Source: Akkermansia sp.
GTDB lineage: Bacteria; Verrucomicrobiota; Verrucomicrobiia; Verrucomicrobiales; Akkermansiaceae
Assembly: GCA_017546445.1 (NCBI GenBank)
Contig: JAFYWX010000006.1
Location: 40,428 to 104,427, forward strand
Reading direction: 5' to 3'
DNA length: 64,000 nt
Positions 34,895 to 43,841 of this stretch are shown one piece after another (position 1 is the first letter of the stretch; every line of letters begins with the position of its first letter). The notes under the pieces are model-generated. The model made no database searches and was not told the DNA's origin. It saw nothing but the letters and a program-made list of their open reading frames with translations. Both the position numbers and the translations under genes were made by a program.

Positions 34895-37198
34895 ATGATT
34901 GAGCAGTTACGCAAAAGGCTTCTGGACCGGGACAACCCGGTGCGCATTCATCTTATCGGTGTAGCAGGTGCCGGCATGAGCGGCATCGCACGCATGCTCC
35001 TGGAAATGGGGCACCGCGTAAGCGGCTGCGACCGTGTAACCAGCGAGGAAACGGAACGCTTGCAGCAGAGCGGTCTCACCTTCGCCTGCCCCCACAGCGC
35101 TGATGCCGTGGCCGATGCAGAAATCGTCATATACTCCAGCGCCATCCGCGAGGATAACGTGGCACTCTCCGCCGCCCGCCAGCTGGGCAGTCTGTGCCTG
35201 CGCCGCGCCGAATGCCTGGCAGCCATTCTCAACAACAAGAAGGGCGTAGTCGTAGCCGGTACTCACGGCAAGACCACCACCTCCGCCCTCACCGCCCACC
35301 TGCTCCGCGAGGCTCGCCTGCGCCCCTGCCACTATGTGGGTGCTGAAATCCCCGTGCTAGGCGCCAATGCCCACTGGAATGCCGACAGCGATTACCTGAT
35401 TGCCGAAGGCGATGAATCTGACGGCACGCTTGTGAACTACATCCCCGAGCACAGCATTGTGCTGAACGTGGAGGCCGAGCACCTGGATTTCTACCGCGAC
35501 TTGGACCACATTAAGGAGGTGTTCCACACGCTCTGCCGCCAGACCCGCGGCACCATATTCTACTGCAAGAGCGATGCCGGCGCTGCCGATGTCTGCAGCC
35601 AGTACCCCAACAGCGTTTCCTACGGCTGGGAGAATGCAGACTACACCGCCACGAATGTTACCGTGAAGCGAGGCCGCACTCTCTACACCATCAACTACAA
35701 GGGCACTGAACTGGGCCGCGTGGAGCTGGGCATCCCCGGCCGCCACAATGTGCTCAACTCCCTGGCAGCCACTGCCGCCGCCATGGAAATGGGTGCAGAC
35801 TTCGCCAGCATCGGCCGCGGCCTTGCCTCCTTTGCCGGCGCCCGCCGCCGCTTCGAGACCAAGTACCTTTCCAAGGACTACCGCATCGTGGACGACTACG
35901 GTCACCACCCCACGGAAATCGCCGCCACAGTGCAGACAGCCAAGAGCCTGAACCCGGACCGTCTGGTCATCTTCTTCCAGCCGCACCGCTTCACCCGCAC
36001 CCAGCTGCTGCGCGATGATTTCGGCCGCGTGCTGTACGGCGTGGACAAACTGTTTGTGGCAGATGTATACCCGGCCAGCGAGCTGCCCATCCCCGGCATC
36101 TCCGGCCAGACCATCGTGGATGCCGTGAAGGAGAACGGCCCGTCCGATGCCCTCTTCCTCCCGGAAATGCCGCTGGCTCACCATGTGGTGGGCAACCAGC
36201 TGAAGCCTGGTGACCTTTTCCTGACCCTGGGTGCAGGCAATGTGCATGAAGCCGGCACCAGGATTGCCAAGGACCTGCGCGTTCTCACCGAAATGCAGGC
36301 CGAATGCGGCAGCAACTTCCCTGCCCGCCTGTACGAACCCATGCGCCAGCACACCACCCTCGGCGTGGGCGGCGAGGCCCAGTACTGGATTGAGCCGGAC
36401 AGCGAGAAGGCCATGCAGAACGTGGTCAACTACTTCAAGGACCGCAACATTCCTGTGCACGTAGTGGGGCGTGGCTCCAACCTCGTGGTGCGCGATGGCG
36501 GTATCCGCGGTGCCGTGGTTCACCCCAATGGCGGTGAATTCGAGAAGCTGGAGCTCATCAACGAAACCACCATCCTGGCCGGTGCCGGCGTGAAGCTCAA
36601 GAAGCTGGCCGCCTTTGCTGCAAAGAACGGCATCTCCGGCTTTGAATGGATGGATGGCATCCCCGGCTGCGTAGGCGGCAGCCTGCGCATGAATGCCGGC
36701 TGCATGGGCGGCGATATGTGGCAGGTATTCGCCTCCGCCACCGCTCTGGATGAAGACGGCGAAGTGGTCGAATACACCAGGGACACCATGGAACCCGCCC
36801 GCTACCGCAGCATTCCCACCTTTGAACACAGCATGGTAGTGCAGGCCACCTTCTGCGGCACCCCCGGCAAGCAGGCGGAGATTGAGGCTGCTATGGAGGA
36901 ATACCGCAGCCGCCGCAAGAACAGCCAGCCCATCCAGCCCAGTGCCGGCTGCACCTTCCGCAACCCGGAAGAAATCCCCGCCGGCAAGCTGATTGAGGAG
37001 CTCGGCCTGAAGGGCTACACCATCGGCGGTGCCCAGGTATCCACCAAGCACGGCAACTTCATCATCAACACCGGCAACGCCAAGGCCACGGATGTGACAG
37101 AGCTTATCAACCACATTGTGCGTGTTGCCCAGAAGGAACGCGGCATCACCCTGCACGAGGAGGTGCAGGTCATCGGTGACCGCGAGGCTCAATTCTAA
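34895..37198 (+). CDS. murC-murB: UDP-N-acetylmuramate-alanine ligase / UDP-N-acetylenolpyruvoylglucosamine reductase fusion
   Basis: A single 767 aa protein carrying two consecutive-pathway enzymes. Residues 1-465 are MurC (HLIGVAGAGMSGIARMLLEM, ATP loop GTHGKTTT at 122-129, VDDYGHHPTEI, FQPHRFTRT), adding L-Ala to UDP-MurNAc. Residues ~475-767 are MurB (QHTTLGVGGEAQY, FAD motif VVGRGSNLVVRDGG, GIPGCVGGSLRMNAG, and PSAGCTFRNP), reducing enolpyruvyl-UDP-GlcNAc, which makes the MurC substrate. The order is opposite to reaction order. First gene of a cell-wall and division cluster with ddl and ftsQ. Confidence 0.96.
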   Translation: MIEQLRKRLLDRDNPVRIHLIGVAGAGMSGIARMLLEMGHRVSGCDRVTSEETERLQQSGLTFACPHSADAVADAEIVIYSSAIREDNVALSAARQLGSLCLRRAECLAAILNNKKGVVVAGTHGKTTTSALTAHLLREARLRPCHYVGAEIPVLGANAHWNADSDYLIAEGDESDGTLVNYIPEHSIVLNVEAEHLDFYRDLDHIKEVFHTLCRQTRGTIFYCKSDAGAADVCSQYPNSVSYGWENADYTATNVTVKRGRTLYTINYKGTELGRVELGIPGRHNVLNSLAATAAAMEMGADFASIGRGLASFAGARRRFETKYLSKDYRIVDDYGHHPTEIAATVQTAKSLNPDRLVIFFQPHRFTRTQLLRDDFGRVLYGVDKLFVADVYPASELPIPGISGQTIVDAVKENGPSDALFLPEMPLAHHVVGNQLKPGDLFLTLGAGNVHEAGTRIAKDLRVLTEMQAECGSNFPARLYEPMRQHTTLGVGGEAQYWIEPDSEKAMQNVVNYFKDRNIPVHVVGRGSNLVVRDGGIRGAVVHPNGGEFEKLELINETTILAGAGVKLKKLAAFAAKNGISGFEWMDGIPGCVGGSLRMNAGCMGGDMWQVFASATALDEDGEVVEYTRDTMEPARYRSIPTFEHSMVVQATFCGTPGKQAEIEAAMEEYRSRRKNSQPIQPSAGCTFRNPEEIPAGKLIEELGLKGYTIGGAQVSTKHGNFIINTGNAKATDVTELINHIVRVAQKERGITLHEEVQVIGDREAQF

Positions 37199-37217
37199 AA
37201 ACCTACCCCCCTTTACC

Positions 37218-38141
37218 ATGAAAGAACTTAAGAAGGATACGAAGATTGCCCTGCTGATGGGTGGTCCCGGTTCAGAGCGCGATGTTTCCATTGCCTCCGG
37301 CAACGGCGTGCTCGAAGCCCTGCGCAACGAAGGTTTCACCCATGTCACCCCCGTACTGGTAGACAGCGAGCGCCCCGCTATCCCCGAGGGCACGGAGCTG
37401 TGCTACAACATGATTCACGGCACCTACGGTGAGGACGGCGGCCTGCAGTCCTACCTGGAGGAACTCGGCCTGCCCTACACCGGCGCCGGTTCTGAGACCA
37501 GCCGCAACTGCTTCGATAAGGTTCTGACCAAAGGATTCTTCATCAAGGGTAATGTACCCACCCCGCTCAGCGAAACCATCGCCGCCGGTGAAATGCCCAC
37601 CCTGCCCGTTCCCTGCGTCATCAAGCCCCCGTGCGAAGGCTCCTCCGTGGGCGTGCACATTGTGTACGACGCCGCCGAGCTGCCCGCCGCCGTGGCCGAT
37701 GCCGCCAAGTACGGCAAGGATATCCTGGTGGAGGAATACATCAAGGGCAAGGAACTCACCGTAGCCATTTTCAACGGCGAGGCTCTGCCTGTGGTGCACA
37801 TCTGCCCCCGCAGCGGTTTCTACGACATGAACAACAAATACCCCTCCCTGTACGGCGGTGTCGGTTCCGACTACATCTGCCCCGCCGATATCAGCGAGGA
37901 AGAGACCCAGGCCGTGCAGGCTGCCGCTGTAGCTGCCTATAAGGCATTGAACGTGGAGGTATACGGGCGTGTCGATGTACTGCTGACCGATGATGGCAAG
38001 CCCTACGTGCTGGAGATTAACACCATTCCCGGCATGACCAGCGCTTCCCTCTTCCCCAAGGCTGCTGCGGCTGCCGGCATCTCCTACGGTGAACTCTGCA
38101 CCCGCATTGCCCAGGTTTCCCTGAACCAGCCGCGCGGCTGA
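37218..38141 (+). CDS. ddl: D-alanine-D-alanine ligase
   Basis: ATP-grasp enzyme making the D-Ala-D-Ala dipeptide for peptidoglycan. N-terminal LLMGGPGSERDVSIASGNGV, the ATP-binding VIKPPCEGSSVGVHIVYDAA and C-terminal VDVLLTDDGKPYVLEINTIPGMTS identify it. Length 307 aa is typical. Start 37218 (MKELKKDTKI) is 19 bases after murC-murB. ftsQ follows after 25 bases. Confidence 0.96.
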   Translation: MKELKKDTKIALLMGGPGSERDVSIASGNGVLEALRNEGFTHVTPVLVDSERPAIPEGTELCYNMIHGTYGEDGGLQSYLEELGLPYTGAGSETSRNCFDKVLTKGFFIKGNVPTPLSETIAAGEMPTLPVPCVIKPPCEGSSVGVHIVYDAAELPAAVADAAKYGKDILVEEYIKGKELTVAIFNGEALPVVHICPRSGFYDMNNKYPSLYGGVGSDYICPADISEEETQAVQAAAVAAYKALNVEVYGRVDVLLTDDGKPYVLEINTIPGMTSASLFPKAAAAAGISYGELCTRIAQVSLNQPRG

Positions 38142-38166
38142 GCCAACTCACGCCCGCGCCCCCTGC

Positions 38167-39069
38167 ATGAAGAAACGCAACAAATATCGCGCCCACTTCG
38201 ACGGTGAGCATGCGAGTTCTGCCAACGTGAAATTGCTCGAAGCAGCACTTTCACTCAAGCACCGTTTCTTCAGCATGGTGGCGCTGCGCCGCGGCCTGCG
38301 CCGCCTGCGCCGCTGGACCATCATCCTGCTCATCGCGCTTCCGCTGCTGGCGGCGCTCATCTGGGGCTGCATGACCGCCGTGGAAAAAGCGTACAGTCTC
38401 AGCATCGATAAAGTAACATTCGATGCCCGGCAGAAACTCATCTCCAAAGAGCAGGCCATGCAGATTCTCGGTATCGAGGAGAGCATCAACATGACCTCGC
38501 TCGATACCGGCGCCATGAAGGCCAAGCTGGAGGAGCACCTCTGCATCGAATCCGCCCACATCCGAGCAGAGCTCCCGGATACGCTGCACATCGAAATCAA
38601 CGAACGCATCCCCGTGGTGTATGTGGAGCAGGAAAGCGGCGCCGAAACCGGCAACCGTGTGCGCTTCTTCATGGACCCCAGCGGTCACCTGTTCCCGGTC
38701 ATGCCGGAATTCCACCGCAATTTCATGGGCGTGCCGGTCTGGTATCTCCAGCCGGGCGATGTGAGTGAATTCAAGGCAGGCGCCGTCATTGATGAAGAAA
38801 AACGCCGCCCGATTACAGAGCTTGTCTCTGCCGCCAACATGTATTCGCTGGTGGAAATTCCCGCCATCCGCGAAATCTTCCGCCCCAAGGAATGGAAAAT
38901 CATCGTCACGCTCGAAGGCAGCACAGAGGTGCTGATGCAGGTATATGACCTGAAGGGGCAGATGGAGCGCCTGGCCATGATTCTGGAACACTGCCGCGCC
39001 ACGCACCGCCGTGCACGCAGCATCAATGTGGTTCCTCGCCTCAACCCCACCGTCATTTACGCGCAATAA
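38167..39069 (+). CDS. ftsQ: Cell division protein FtsQ (POTRA domain)
   Basis: Divisome membrane protein, 300 aa. A basic cytoplasmic tail of ~48 residues, one membrane helix (about 51-73, WTIILLIALPLLAALIWGCM) and a POTRA domain (about 78-150: SIDKVTFDARQKLISKEQAM and LPDTLHIEINERIPVVYVEQ) are followed by the FtsQ beta domain. It follows ddl as in the classical dcw cluster, but ftsA and ftsZ do not follow; the next gene is a histidine phosphatase with its own promoter. Confidence 0.88.
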   Translation: MKKRNKYRAHFDGEHASSANVKLLEAALSLKHRFFSMVALRRGLRRLRRWTIILLIALPLLAALIWGCMTAVEKAYSLSIDKVTFDARQKLISKEQAMQILGIEESINMTSLDTGAMKAKLEEHLCIESAHIRAELPDTLHIEINERIPVVYVEQESGAETGNRVRFFMDPSGHLFPVMPEFHRNFMGVPVWYLQPGDVSEFKAGAVIDEEKRRPITELVSAANMYSLVEIPAIREIFRPKEWKIIVTLEGSTEVLMQVYDLKGQMERLAMILEHCRATHRRARSINVVPRLNPTVIYAQ

Positions 39070-39125
39070 CGCGCCGGGGGCTCAGCATTTTTCCGGATAA
39101 GCCGGCATAGTTGAGCCGAATTTCT

Positions 39126-39154
39126 TTGACATCACTAACGGGCTGATGTAGTAT
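39126..39154 (+). promoter_or_regulatory. Promoter of the histidine phosphatase gene
   Basis: Perfect TTGACA (39126-39131), 17-base spacer, TAGTAT (39149-39154). The ATG is 20 bases downstream. Confidence 0.7.
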
Positions 39155-39174
39155 AAGAAAAATCGCTTTATATC

Positions 39175-39861
39175 ATGAAAACACTCATCATTGCCCGCCA
39201 CGGCAACACCTTTGCCAAAGGCGAAACGCCCACCCGTGTAGGCTGCCACACCGACCTTCCCCTTGTGGAGGAGGAGCGTGGTCGTGGAGTTGGTCTGTAT
39301 CTCAAGAAACTGGGCCTGGTGCCTACCCGCATTCTGGCTGCACCGCTCAAGCGCACCATGGGCACTGCCGCGCTGGCCGCCGAGGCTGCCGGCTGCACCT
39401 GCCCGGTAGAACCCGACCACCGTTTCATCGAGGTGGACTACGGCCCCGATGAAAACAAGACCGAGGAACAGGTAAAGGCCCGTCTGGGTGCAGAGGCAGC
39501 CAAGGCAGAAGGCATTGACCCAGCCACCCTCAGCGCAGAGGAGCTGGACGCCAAGGGTGAAGCCATTATCGACAAATGGAACGCAGATGCCACGGTACCC
39601 GATGGCTGGAAGGTGGATGTACAGCAGATTCGCGACAACTGGATGAGCCTGGCCTCCGAGGTGAAGGATGGCGAAATCATGCTCTGCGTCTCTTCCAACG
39701 GCACTATCCGCTTTGCCCCGGTTATCACCGGTGATTATGCCGGGTTCTGCGCAGAGAATGACATCAAGGTAGCTACCGGCGGTGTCTGCATCTTCACCAG
39801 CGAGGACGGCACCACCTGGACCTGCACCGAGTGGGGCACCAAGGCCTTCAAGAAAATCTGA
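39175..39861 (+). CDS. Histidine phosphatase superfamily protein with an altered second catalytic histidine
   Basis: 228 aa, phosphoglycerate mutase-like fold. The nucleophile motif is ARHGNT (His9 flanked by Arg8), followed by [12 protein letters not shown] and FIEVDYG (acid residue). The second catalytic histidine, normally in S-H-G near the C-terminus, is replaced: the sequence reads VSSNGTIRF with Asn175 in its place. The protein may be a weak phosphatase or a binding protein. mscL follows 23 bases later, so the two may be cotranscribed. Confidence 0.82.
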   Translation: MKTLIIARHGNTFAKGETPTRVGCHTDLPLVEEERGRGVGLYLKKLGLVPTRILAAPLKRTMGTAALAAEAAGCTCPVEPDHRFIEVDYGPDENKTEEQVKARLGAEAAKAEGIDPATLSAEELDAKGEAIIDKWNADATVPDGWKVDVQQIRDNWMSLASEVKDGEIMLCVSSNGTIRFAPVITGDYAGFCAENDIKVATGGVCIFTSEDGTTWTCTEWGTKAFKKI

Positions 39862-39884
39862 CACCCAGAACGCTACACAAGGTT

Positions 39885-40310
39885 ATGATGAACAAGCTGA
39901 AACCCGCGTGGATTGACGAATTCAAGAAATTCGCCCTGAAGGGGAATGTAGTAGACATGGCCGTCGGTGTCATCATCGGCGGGGCCTTCGGCAAGATTGT
40001 CACCTCTCTGGTGAATGATATCATCATGCCCGCTATCTCTATGCTGACCGGTGATACCAAGAATCTCGCCGAGCTCAGCTATGCGCTCAGCGCAGAGGAA
40101 GGAGCACCGGTCATCAAATATGGTGTCTTCTGCCAGACGGTGCTGGATTTTCTCATCATTGCCCTTACTATCTTCTGGGCCGTGCGCCTGGTGTGCAAGC
40201 TGCGCGTAAAAAAAGAGGAGGCCCCTGCACCGCCTCCCCCTGCGCCCGCCCCCACACCGGAGGATATCCTGCTGCTGCGTGAAATTCGTGACGCGCTGAA
40301 AAACAAGTGA
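39885..40310 (+). CDS. mscL: Large-conductance mechanosensitive channel
   Basis: Pentameric emergency-release channel, 141 aa. The first helix [37 protein letters not shown] is the MscL signature, and the second helix ([20 protein letters not shown]) and charged C-terminal bundle after a Pro/Ala linker are as expected. Start 39885; 39888 is equally possible. Its TGA overlaps the GTG start of the next gene. Confidence 0.95.
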   Translation: MMNKLKPAWIDEFKKFALKGNVVDMAVGVIIGGAFGKIVTSLVNDIIMPAISMLTGDTKNLAELSYALSAEEGAPVIKYGVFCQTVLDFLIIALTIFWAVRLVCKLRVKKEEAPAPPPPAPAPTPEDILLLREIRDALKNK

Positions 40311-40582
40311 ACAAGAAACAACTCATAGCCCGGGTTCAGCGATATATGGGACCGGGCGCCACCCGAGCCACCGCCTCTGCTGCTGTAGAGGCGGTGCTTG
40401 CATCCATCCACCTCGCCACAGAGGGTGGCGAAAAGCTGCACCTGGCCCATTTCGGCACCTTTGAGCAAGTGCTGCGCGCCGCCCGCCAGGGCTACGACAT
40501 CAATACCGGCAGCATGCGCCCCATTCCAGAGAGAAAGGAACTCACCTTCAAGGCGGCAAAGGGCCTGCTGCGTGACACCTGA
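40307..40582 (+). CDS. HU/IHF-family DNA-binding protein, GTG start overlapping mscL
   Basis: 91 aa nucleoid-associated protein. The N-terminal helices ([13 protein letters not shown]), LAHFGTFEQ and the arm region [20 protein letters not shown] followed by KAAKGLL fit the HU fold. The conserved arm motif normally reads GRNPxTG, here QGYDINTG. The start is a GTG whose last two bases lie within the mscL stop (GTGA overlap), so translational coupling is likely. Association of HU with a mechanosensitive channel is unusual. Confidence 0.82.
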   Translation: MNKKQLIARVQRYMGPGATRATASAAVEAVLASIHLATEGGEKLHLAHFGTFEQVLRAARQGYDINTGSMRPIPERKELTFKAAKGLLRDT

Positions 40583-40621
40583 AGCCCATACAAGATAAAT
40601 TTTGCGGACTGCTCAAACCAA

Positions 40622-40681
40622 TCGGAGCACGGGGCTAGTCCCGAAAGCATAACCGGGGAGGAACTAAAGACCCGCGCGCCG
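40622..40681. repeat. Degenerate copy of a REP-like three-way-junction element
   Basis: Starts TCGGAGCACGGG, holds two degraded GGG...CCC hairpins with an ACTAAAG core and ends GCGCCGAC. Same layout as the better-preserved copy at 43877. Confidence 0.65.
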
Positions 40682-40727
40682 ACAAAGCCAGAGCCCCCAC
40701 ATATAACCGCCGGCAGGTTGTTAAATC

Positions 40728-40756
40728 TTGACACGCCCCCGCAGCAGGAGTACCAT
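40728..40756 (+). promoter_or_regulatory. Leaderless promoter of the PrsW-like gene
   Basis: Perfect TTGACA (40728-40733), 17-base spacer, TACCAT (40751-40756). The ATG at 40763 begins 6 bases after the -10, where transcription is expected to start. An AGGAG at 40746-40750 would precede an out-of-frame ATG at 40755. Confidence 0.5.
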
Positions 40757-40762
40757 GCCCAC

Positions 40763-42010
40763 ATGCCGCAGCAAACCGCAGAGCCAGCCACCTATTACCT
40801 GCTTCTTCCCAATGGAGAACAGGAGGGGCCCTATTCCCTGCGAGAATTGAACGAAATGCTGCAGCAGGATTTGATTTCCGCAGAATCCCAGGTGCGCAGC
40901 AGCAGCGGCGGCTCCCCCCTGCACCTGGATGAATTGCTGCACGACGGCCAGACTGATACATTGGACGAAATCACCGGCCTGGATGGCCTGAGGGGGTTCT
41001 CGCTCAGCCATTTCTTTGCAGAGGTGTTCCGCCGCCACTGCCGGGAGGAAGTGCTGGAGGTATTCTGCTGCGGCACCCCTGCAACCACCCCACCGCTCCA
41101 GGCAGTGAGCAGCACCTGGCCTGCTCCCTGGATTTTCGCCCGCACCCTGCTGACCTGCATCGCGCTTTATTTCGGTTTCGACTGGGCTTGCAACACCTTC
41201 CAGGTTCCCACACTGGTGCCGGGGCTCATGTTTGTGGGCAACTTCGCCATTCCCTTCTGCGTTGCCATCTTCTTCTTTGAGCTGAACGTCCGGCGTGAGG
41301 TGCCGTTCCTGGACCTGATGCGCGCCATGATGTGCGGCGGTTTCATTTCCATCCTCTTTGCGCTGATTCTTATGGAACTCAGCCCGGATGTGCTGCCCTG
41401 GGTTGCAGGACCTGTTGAAGAGCCCGCCAAACTACTTGCGGTCATCCTCATAGCCGGCAGCAGGCGCAATGGACGCATTCTCACAGGCCTGCTGCTGGGC
41501 GCCGGTGTGGGCGCCGGATTCGCGGCATTTGAAAGCTCCGGCTACACATTTGCCGAGCTTGTGCGCTATATCACCAGCTCCACCGCAGCAGAGGTAGTGG
41601 GCTCCATCAACCCCATACAGGGGCAGGCAATCGCCCGGAGCGCCAGTACCATCAACCCCGATGCCGTCATGCAGGTGCGCGCCCTCATCACCCCCTTCGG
41701 GCATATTGTGTGGACCGCCATCACCGCCGGTGCCTACTGGCTGGTGCTGAAGCACCGCATTGCCGAGGGCCTGCGCGACTACAACTCGAACTCCATTGAC
41801 TGGGCCGTTTTCTCGGATATCCGATTCCTCCGCATTGCGCTTATTCCTGTGCTTCTGCACCTCGTGTGGAACACAAACTGGTTGGAAAGCTTCGGCCTGC
41901 TGCGCTTCCTGCTGCTCGGGCTCATTGCCTGGGCCATTGCCCTGCGTCTGGTGCAGGCCGGCCTGCAGCAAATCCGGGAGGAAAAATACGCCCGCGCGCT
42001 CCCGCTCTGA
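40763..42010 (+). CDS. PrsW-like intramembrane metalloprotease with N-terminal GYF_2 domain
   Basis: 415 aa. Residues ~8-55 (YYLLLPNGEQEGPYSLRELN and EMLQQDLISAESQV) are a GYF_2 domain, common at the N-terminus of bacterial membrane proteins. About eight helices follow. The PrsW motifs are present: GPVEEPAKLLAVIL (EExxK), a conserved FGHIVWTA histidine helix and a final HLVWN motif. PrsW proteases start anti-sigma factor cleavage in Bacillus; the target here is unknown. The anti-sigma-like protein at 16553 is a speculative candidate. Start 40763 is set by the promoter. Confidence 0.82.
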   Translation: MPQQTAEPATYYLLLPNGEQEGPYSLRELNEMLQQDLISAESQVRSSSGGSPLHLDELLHDGQTDTLDEITGLDGLRGFSLSHFFAEVFRRHCREEVLEVFCCGTPATTPPLQAVSSTWPAPWIFARTLLTCIALYFGFDWACNTFQVPTLVPGLMFVGNFAIPFCVAIFFFELNVRREVPFLDLMRAMMCGGFISILFALILMELSPDVLPWVAGPVEEPAKLLAVILIAGSRRNGRILTGLLLGAGVGAGFAAFESSGYTFAELVRYITSSTAAEVVGSINPIQGQAIARSASTINPDAVMQVRALITPFGHIVWTAITAGAYWLVLKHRIAEGLRDYNSNSIDWAVFSDIRFLRIALIPVLLHLVWNTNWLESFGLLRFLLLGLIAWAIALRLVQAGLQQIREEKYARALPL

Positions 42011-42060
42011 TTTCTATGCACCACGGGGCAGCCCCCCAGGCAAACGATTAAAAACTCTGC

Positions 42061-42088
42061 TTGACCCCCGCGGCATTCTGCGTATAAT
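42061..42088 (+). promoter_or_regulatory. Promoter of the DUF3592 gene
   Basis: TTGACC (42061-42066), 16-base spacer, perfect TATAAT (42083-42088). Leader of about 33 bases ends with eight T residues before the ATG. Confidence 0.65.
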
Positions 42089-42127
42089 GCGTACGTACAG
42101 TTCCCACCTTCCCCGGATTTTTTTTCT

Positions 42128-42550
42128 ATGTTGAAGATTTTTTTAAGCGGTGTGCTTCCCCTGCTGGCGCTGGCCTGCCTGTGGTTTGCGCTGATGTTTC
42201 TGATAGGCGGTTTGCGCATGCTGCGCAACCGCTGGCGGAGCCTGCGCAACGGCTTGCATGCCGGCGGAGTGGTGCAGCGGCACCATACGCAGAGCGGCAC
42301 ATCCTACATCCCCGTTTTTACCTACACGGACAGTAAGGGCGAAGAGGTGGATATCATGGGCGCTGAATCCTTCGCCTCAGAGGAAGAAGCACTCCAGGCA
42401 AAACGCCCCCTGGTGTATGCTGCAGAGCGCCCGGACGCCCCCATGGCCCGCAATGCCGCAAGCTATATCTGCCGCCCCATTTTTCTGCTGCTGGTCTCCG
42501 GCGCACTCTTTGCCGCCACGCATTACCTGCTGCTCATTATGCCGGATTAG
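42128..42550 (+). CDS. DUF3592 membrane protein
   Basis: 140 aa with a helix at each end (about 5-27 and 113-135) and a small soluble domain between. The sequence GGVVQRHHTQSGTSYIPVFT followed by YTDSKGEEVDI fits DUF3592 proteins, which convert nothing known. No function can be assigned. Flanked by the PrsW-like gene and a GNAT gene, each with its own promoter. Confidence 0.72.
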   Translation: MLKIFLSGVLPLLALACLWFALMFLIGGLRMLRNRWRSLRNGLHAGGVVQRHHTQSGTSYIPVFTYTDSKGEEVDIMGAESFASEEEALQAKRPLVYAAERPDAPMARNAASYICRPIFLLLVSGALFAATHYLLLIMPD

Positions 42551-42554
42551 CCGG

Positions 42555-42583
42555 TTTACTTATCACCAGCAGTGTGCTAGATT
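42555..42583 (+). promoter_or_regulatory. Leaderless promoter of the GNAT gene
   Basis: TTTACT (42555-42560), 17-base spacer, TAGATT (42578-42583), then 6 bases to the ATG. Transcription is expected to begin at the A of the start codon. Confidence 0.6.
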
Positions 42584-42589
42584 ACAGGC

Positions 42590-43132
42590 ATGAGCCACAT
42601 GCCCACCGGTTATTCCCTGCGCGCAGCGCACGCGGTCGACTTCCCCGCCATACGTGCTTTCTATGACCAACTTATAGACGACCTGCAGAAACGCCCGTAT
42701 CACCCGATGTGGGAAAAGGACGGCCACCCGTCAGATGCTTACCTGAGCACCGCCATAAACGCAGACGAGCTCTGGATTGCTGAAGCAGAGGGCGCCATCG
42801 TGGCCGCCATGGTGGTGAATTCTGCCGCTAATGATGGCTACGCCCAGGTACCCTGGCAGATAACCGCCGCACCGGAGGAGGTCACCATCGTGCATGCTTT
42901 CGGCGTTTCCTGCAGCCACCAGGGCCGCGGCCTCGGTTCTGCCATGATGCGCGAGGTGATACAGCACGCCCGGAATGCCGGAAAAAAGGCCATCCGCCTG
43001 GATTTGATTGATTTTAACCGCCCCGCAGAGAAAATATACCTGAACCTGGGCTTTACCAGGTGCGCGGAGCTGAAACTCTACTACAAGGAGGTAGGCTGGC
43101 AGCTCTTCCACATGTTTGAATACGTGCTCTGA
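42590..43132 (+). CDS. GNAT-family N-acetyltransferase
   Basis: 180 aa acetyl-CoA-dependent transferase. The N-terminal SLRAAHAVDFPAIRAFYDQL, central IVHAFGVSCSHQGRGLGSAM (acetyl-CoA pyrophosphate loop HQGRGLG) and IRLDLIDFNRPAEKIYLNLG near the end are the GNAT motifs A and B. The substrate is not predictable. Ends at a shared bidirectional terminator. Confidence 0.88.
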   Translation: MSHMPTGYSLRAAHAVDFPAIRAFYDQLIDDLQKRPYHPMWEKDGHPSDAYLSTAINADELWIAEAEGAIVAAMVVNSAANDGYAQVPWQITAAPEEVTIVHAFGVSCSHQGRGLGSAMMREVIQHARNAGKKAIRLDLIDFNRPAEKIYLNLGFTRCAELKLYYKEVGWQLFHMFEYVL

Positions 43133-43139
43133 CGCACCC

Positions 43140-43176
43140 AAAAAGCGCACCCGGATAAACCGGATGCGCTTCTCGT
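43140..43176. terminator. Bidirectional terminator between convergent genes
   Basis: A 12-base stem with one mismatch (43143-43154 with 43160-43171) and a 5-base loop. T-rich on the plus side (CTCGTTTCTC) and a five-T run on the minus side, serving the GNAT and DUF2147 genes. Confidence 0.85.
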
Positions 43177-43194
43177 TTCTCTCATTATCGCTCT

Positions 43195-43647
43195 TTACAG
43201 AGCAGGCTTTTTCGGGGTCGGCGTATCGCTCGTGCCCTTGAAAGTTTTATTCGGCAGCCAGGTCTGGTTGCGGCCAAGGAATGCAATCTTGCCGCGCACA
43301 ATCAGGTTTTCGCCATCGCGCCACATTTCGCAGCCGTATACCTTGCCCTTCTGCGGGTCAAGAATCTCACCGCCGCTGTAGCTGTCGTCATCCTTCTCCA
43401 AATCCCAGATGATAGTCAGGCCCTTGATGCTGGGGCTGCCCTTAATCTTAGCCTTGGCGCCCGGATTCTGCAGCAGCTCTACCACCCGGCCATAATACTT
43501 CCCCTGGTATTCATATACCTGCACCACGCTCTTGGCTTCCTTGGTCTCATCATCAATGGTGGTCCAGTAGCCCGTGATGTTTGCCGTAGCCTGGGCAGCA
43601 AAGGCACACAGGCTCATAGCACTTGTCAGTAGGATTTTCTTAATCAT
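43195..43647 (-). CDS. Secreted DUF2147 protein
   Basis: 150 aa with a signal peptide (KKILLTSAMSLCAFAAQATA). The body, starting NITGYWTTIDDETKEAKSVV and including GKYYGRVVELL and CEMWRDGENLIVRGKIAFLG, matches DUF2147, a small lipocalin-like beta-barrel found in periplasms. The role is unknown. Upstream, the promoter region contains two copies of the decamer CTCTAGCTTT. Confidence 0.85.
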   Translation of the reverse strand: MIKKILLTSAMSLCAFAAQATANITGYWTTIDDETKEAKSVVQVYEYQGKYYGRVVELLQNPGAKAKIKGSPSIKGLTIIWDLEKDDDSYSGGEILDPQKGKVYGCEMWRDGENLIVRGKIAFLGRNQTWLPNKTFKGTSDTPTPKKPAL

Positions 43648-43687
43648 GGTGTGTGTGTTTCTATTGGTTTGCCCCTGCTCTTCACTA

Positions 43688-43740
43688 AAAGCTAGAGCAA
43701 GGTCTAGAAAGAAAATACACCAAAGCTAGAGTATAGTCAA
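43688..43740 (-). promoter_or_regulatory. Promoter of the DUF2147 gene with two CTCTAGCTTT repeats
   Basis: TTGACT (43735-43740), 17-base spacer, TATTTT (43712-43717). The decamer CTCTAGCTTT (minus strand) occurs within the spacer (43722-43731) and again just past the expected start point (43688-43697), 34 bases apart. This spacing is compatible with operator sites. The rest of 43648-43958 is AT-rich, with a perfect hairpin at 43842 and a REP-like element at 43877. Confidence 0.5.
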
Positions 43741-43841
43741 GGTTAAATTTTTAAAATATATTTACGGAGCACGTGTATCCCAAAGATTTCACAAATGACC
43801 GCATTATCAACACCGTTCTGGAGCCAGCCCCCCCTCTTTAT

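Noticed and set aside
35357..37393. 678-codon frame antisense to murC-murB
   Set aside because: Shadow of a high-GC gene with strong third-position bias; the composition is Ala/His/Val-rich and shows no motifs.
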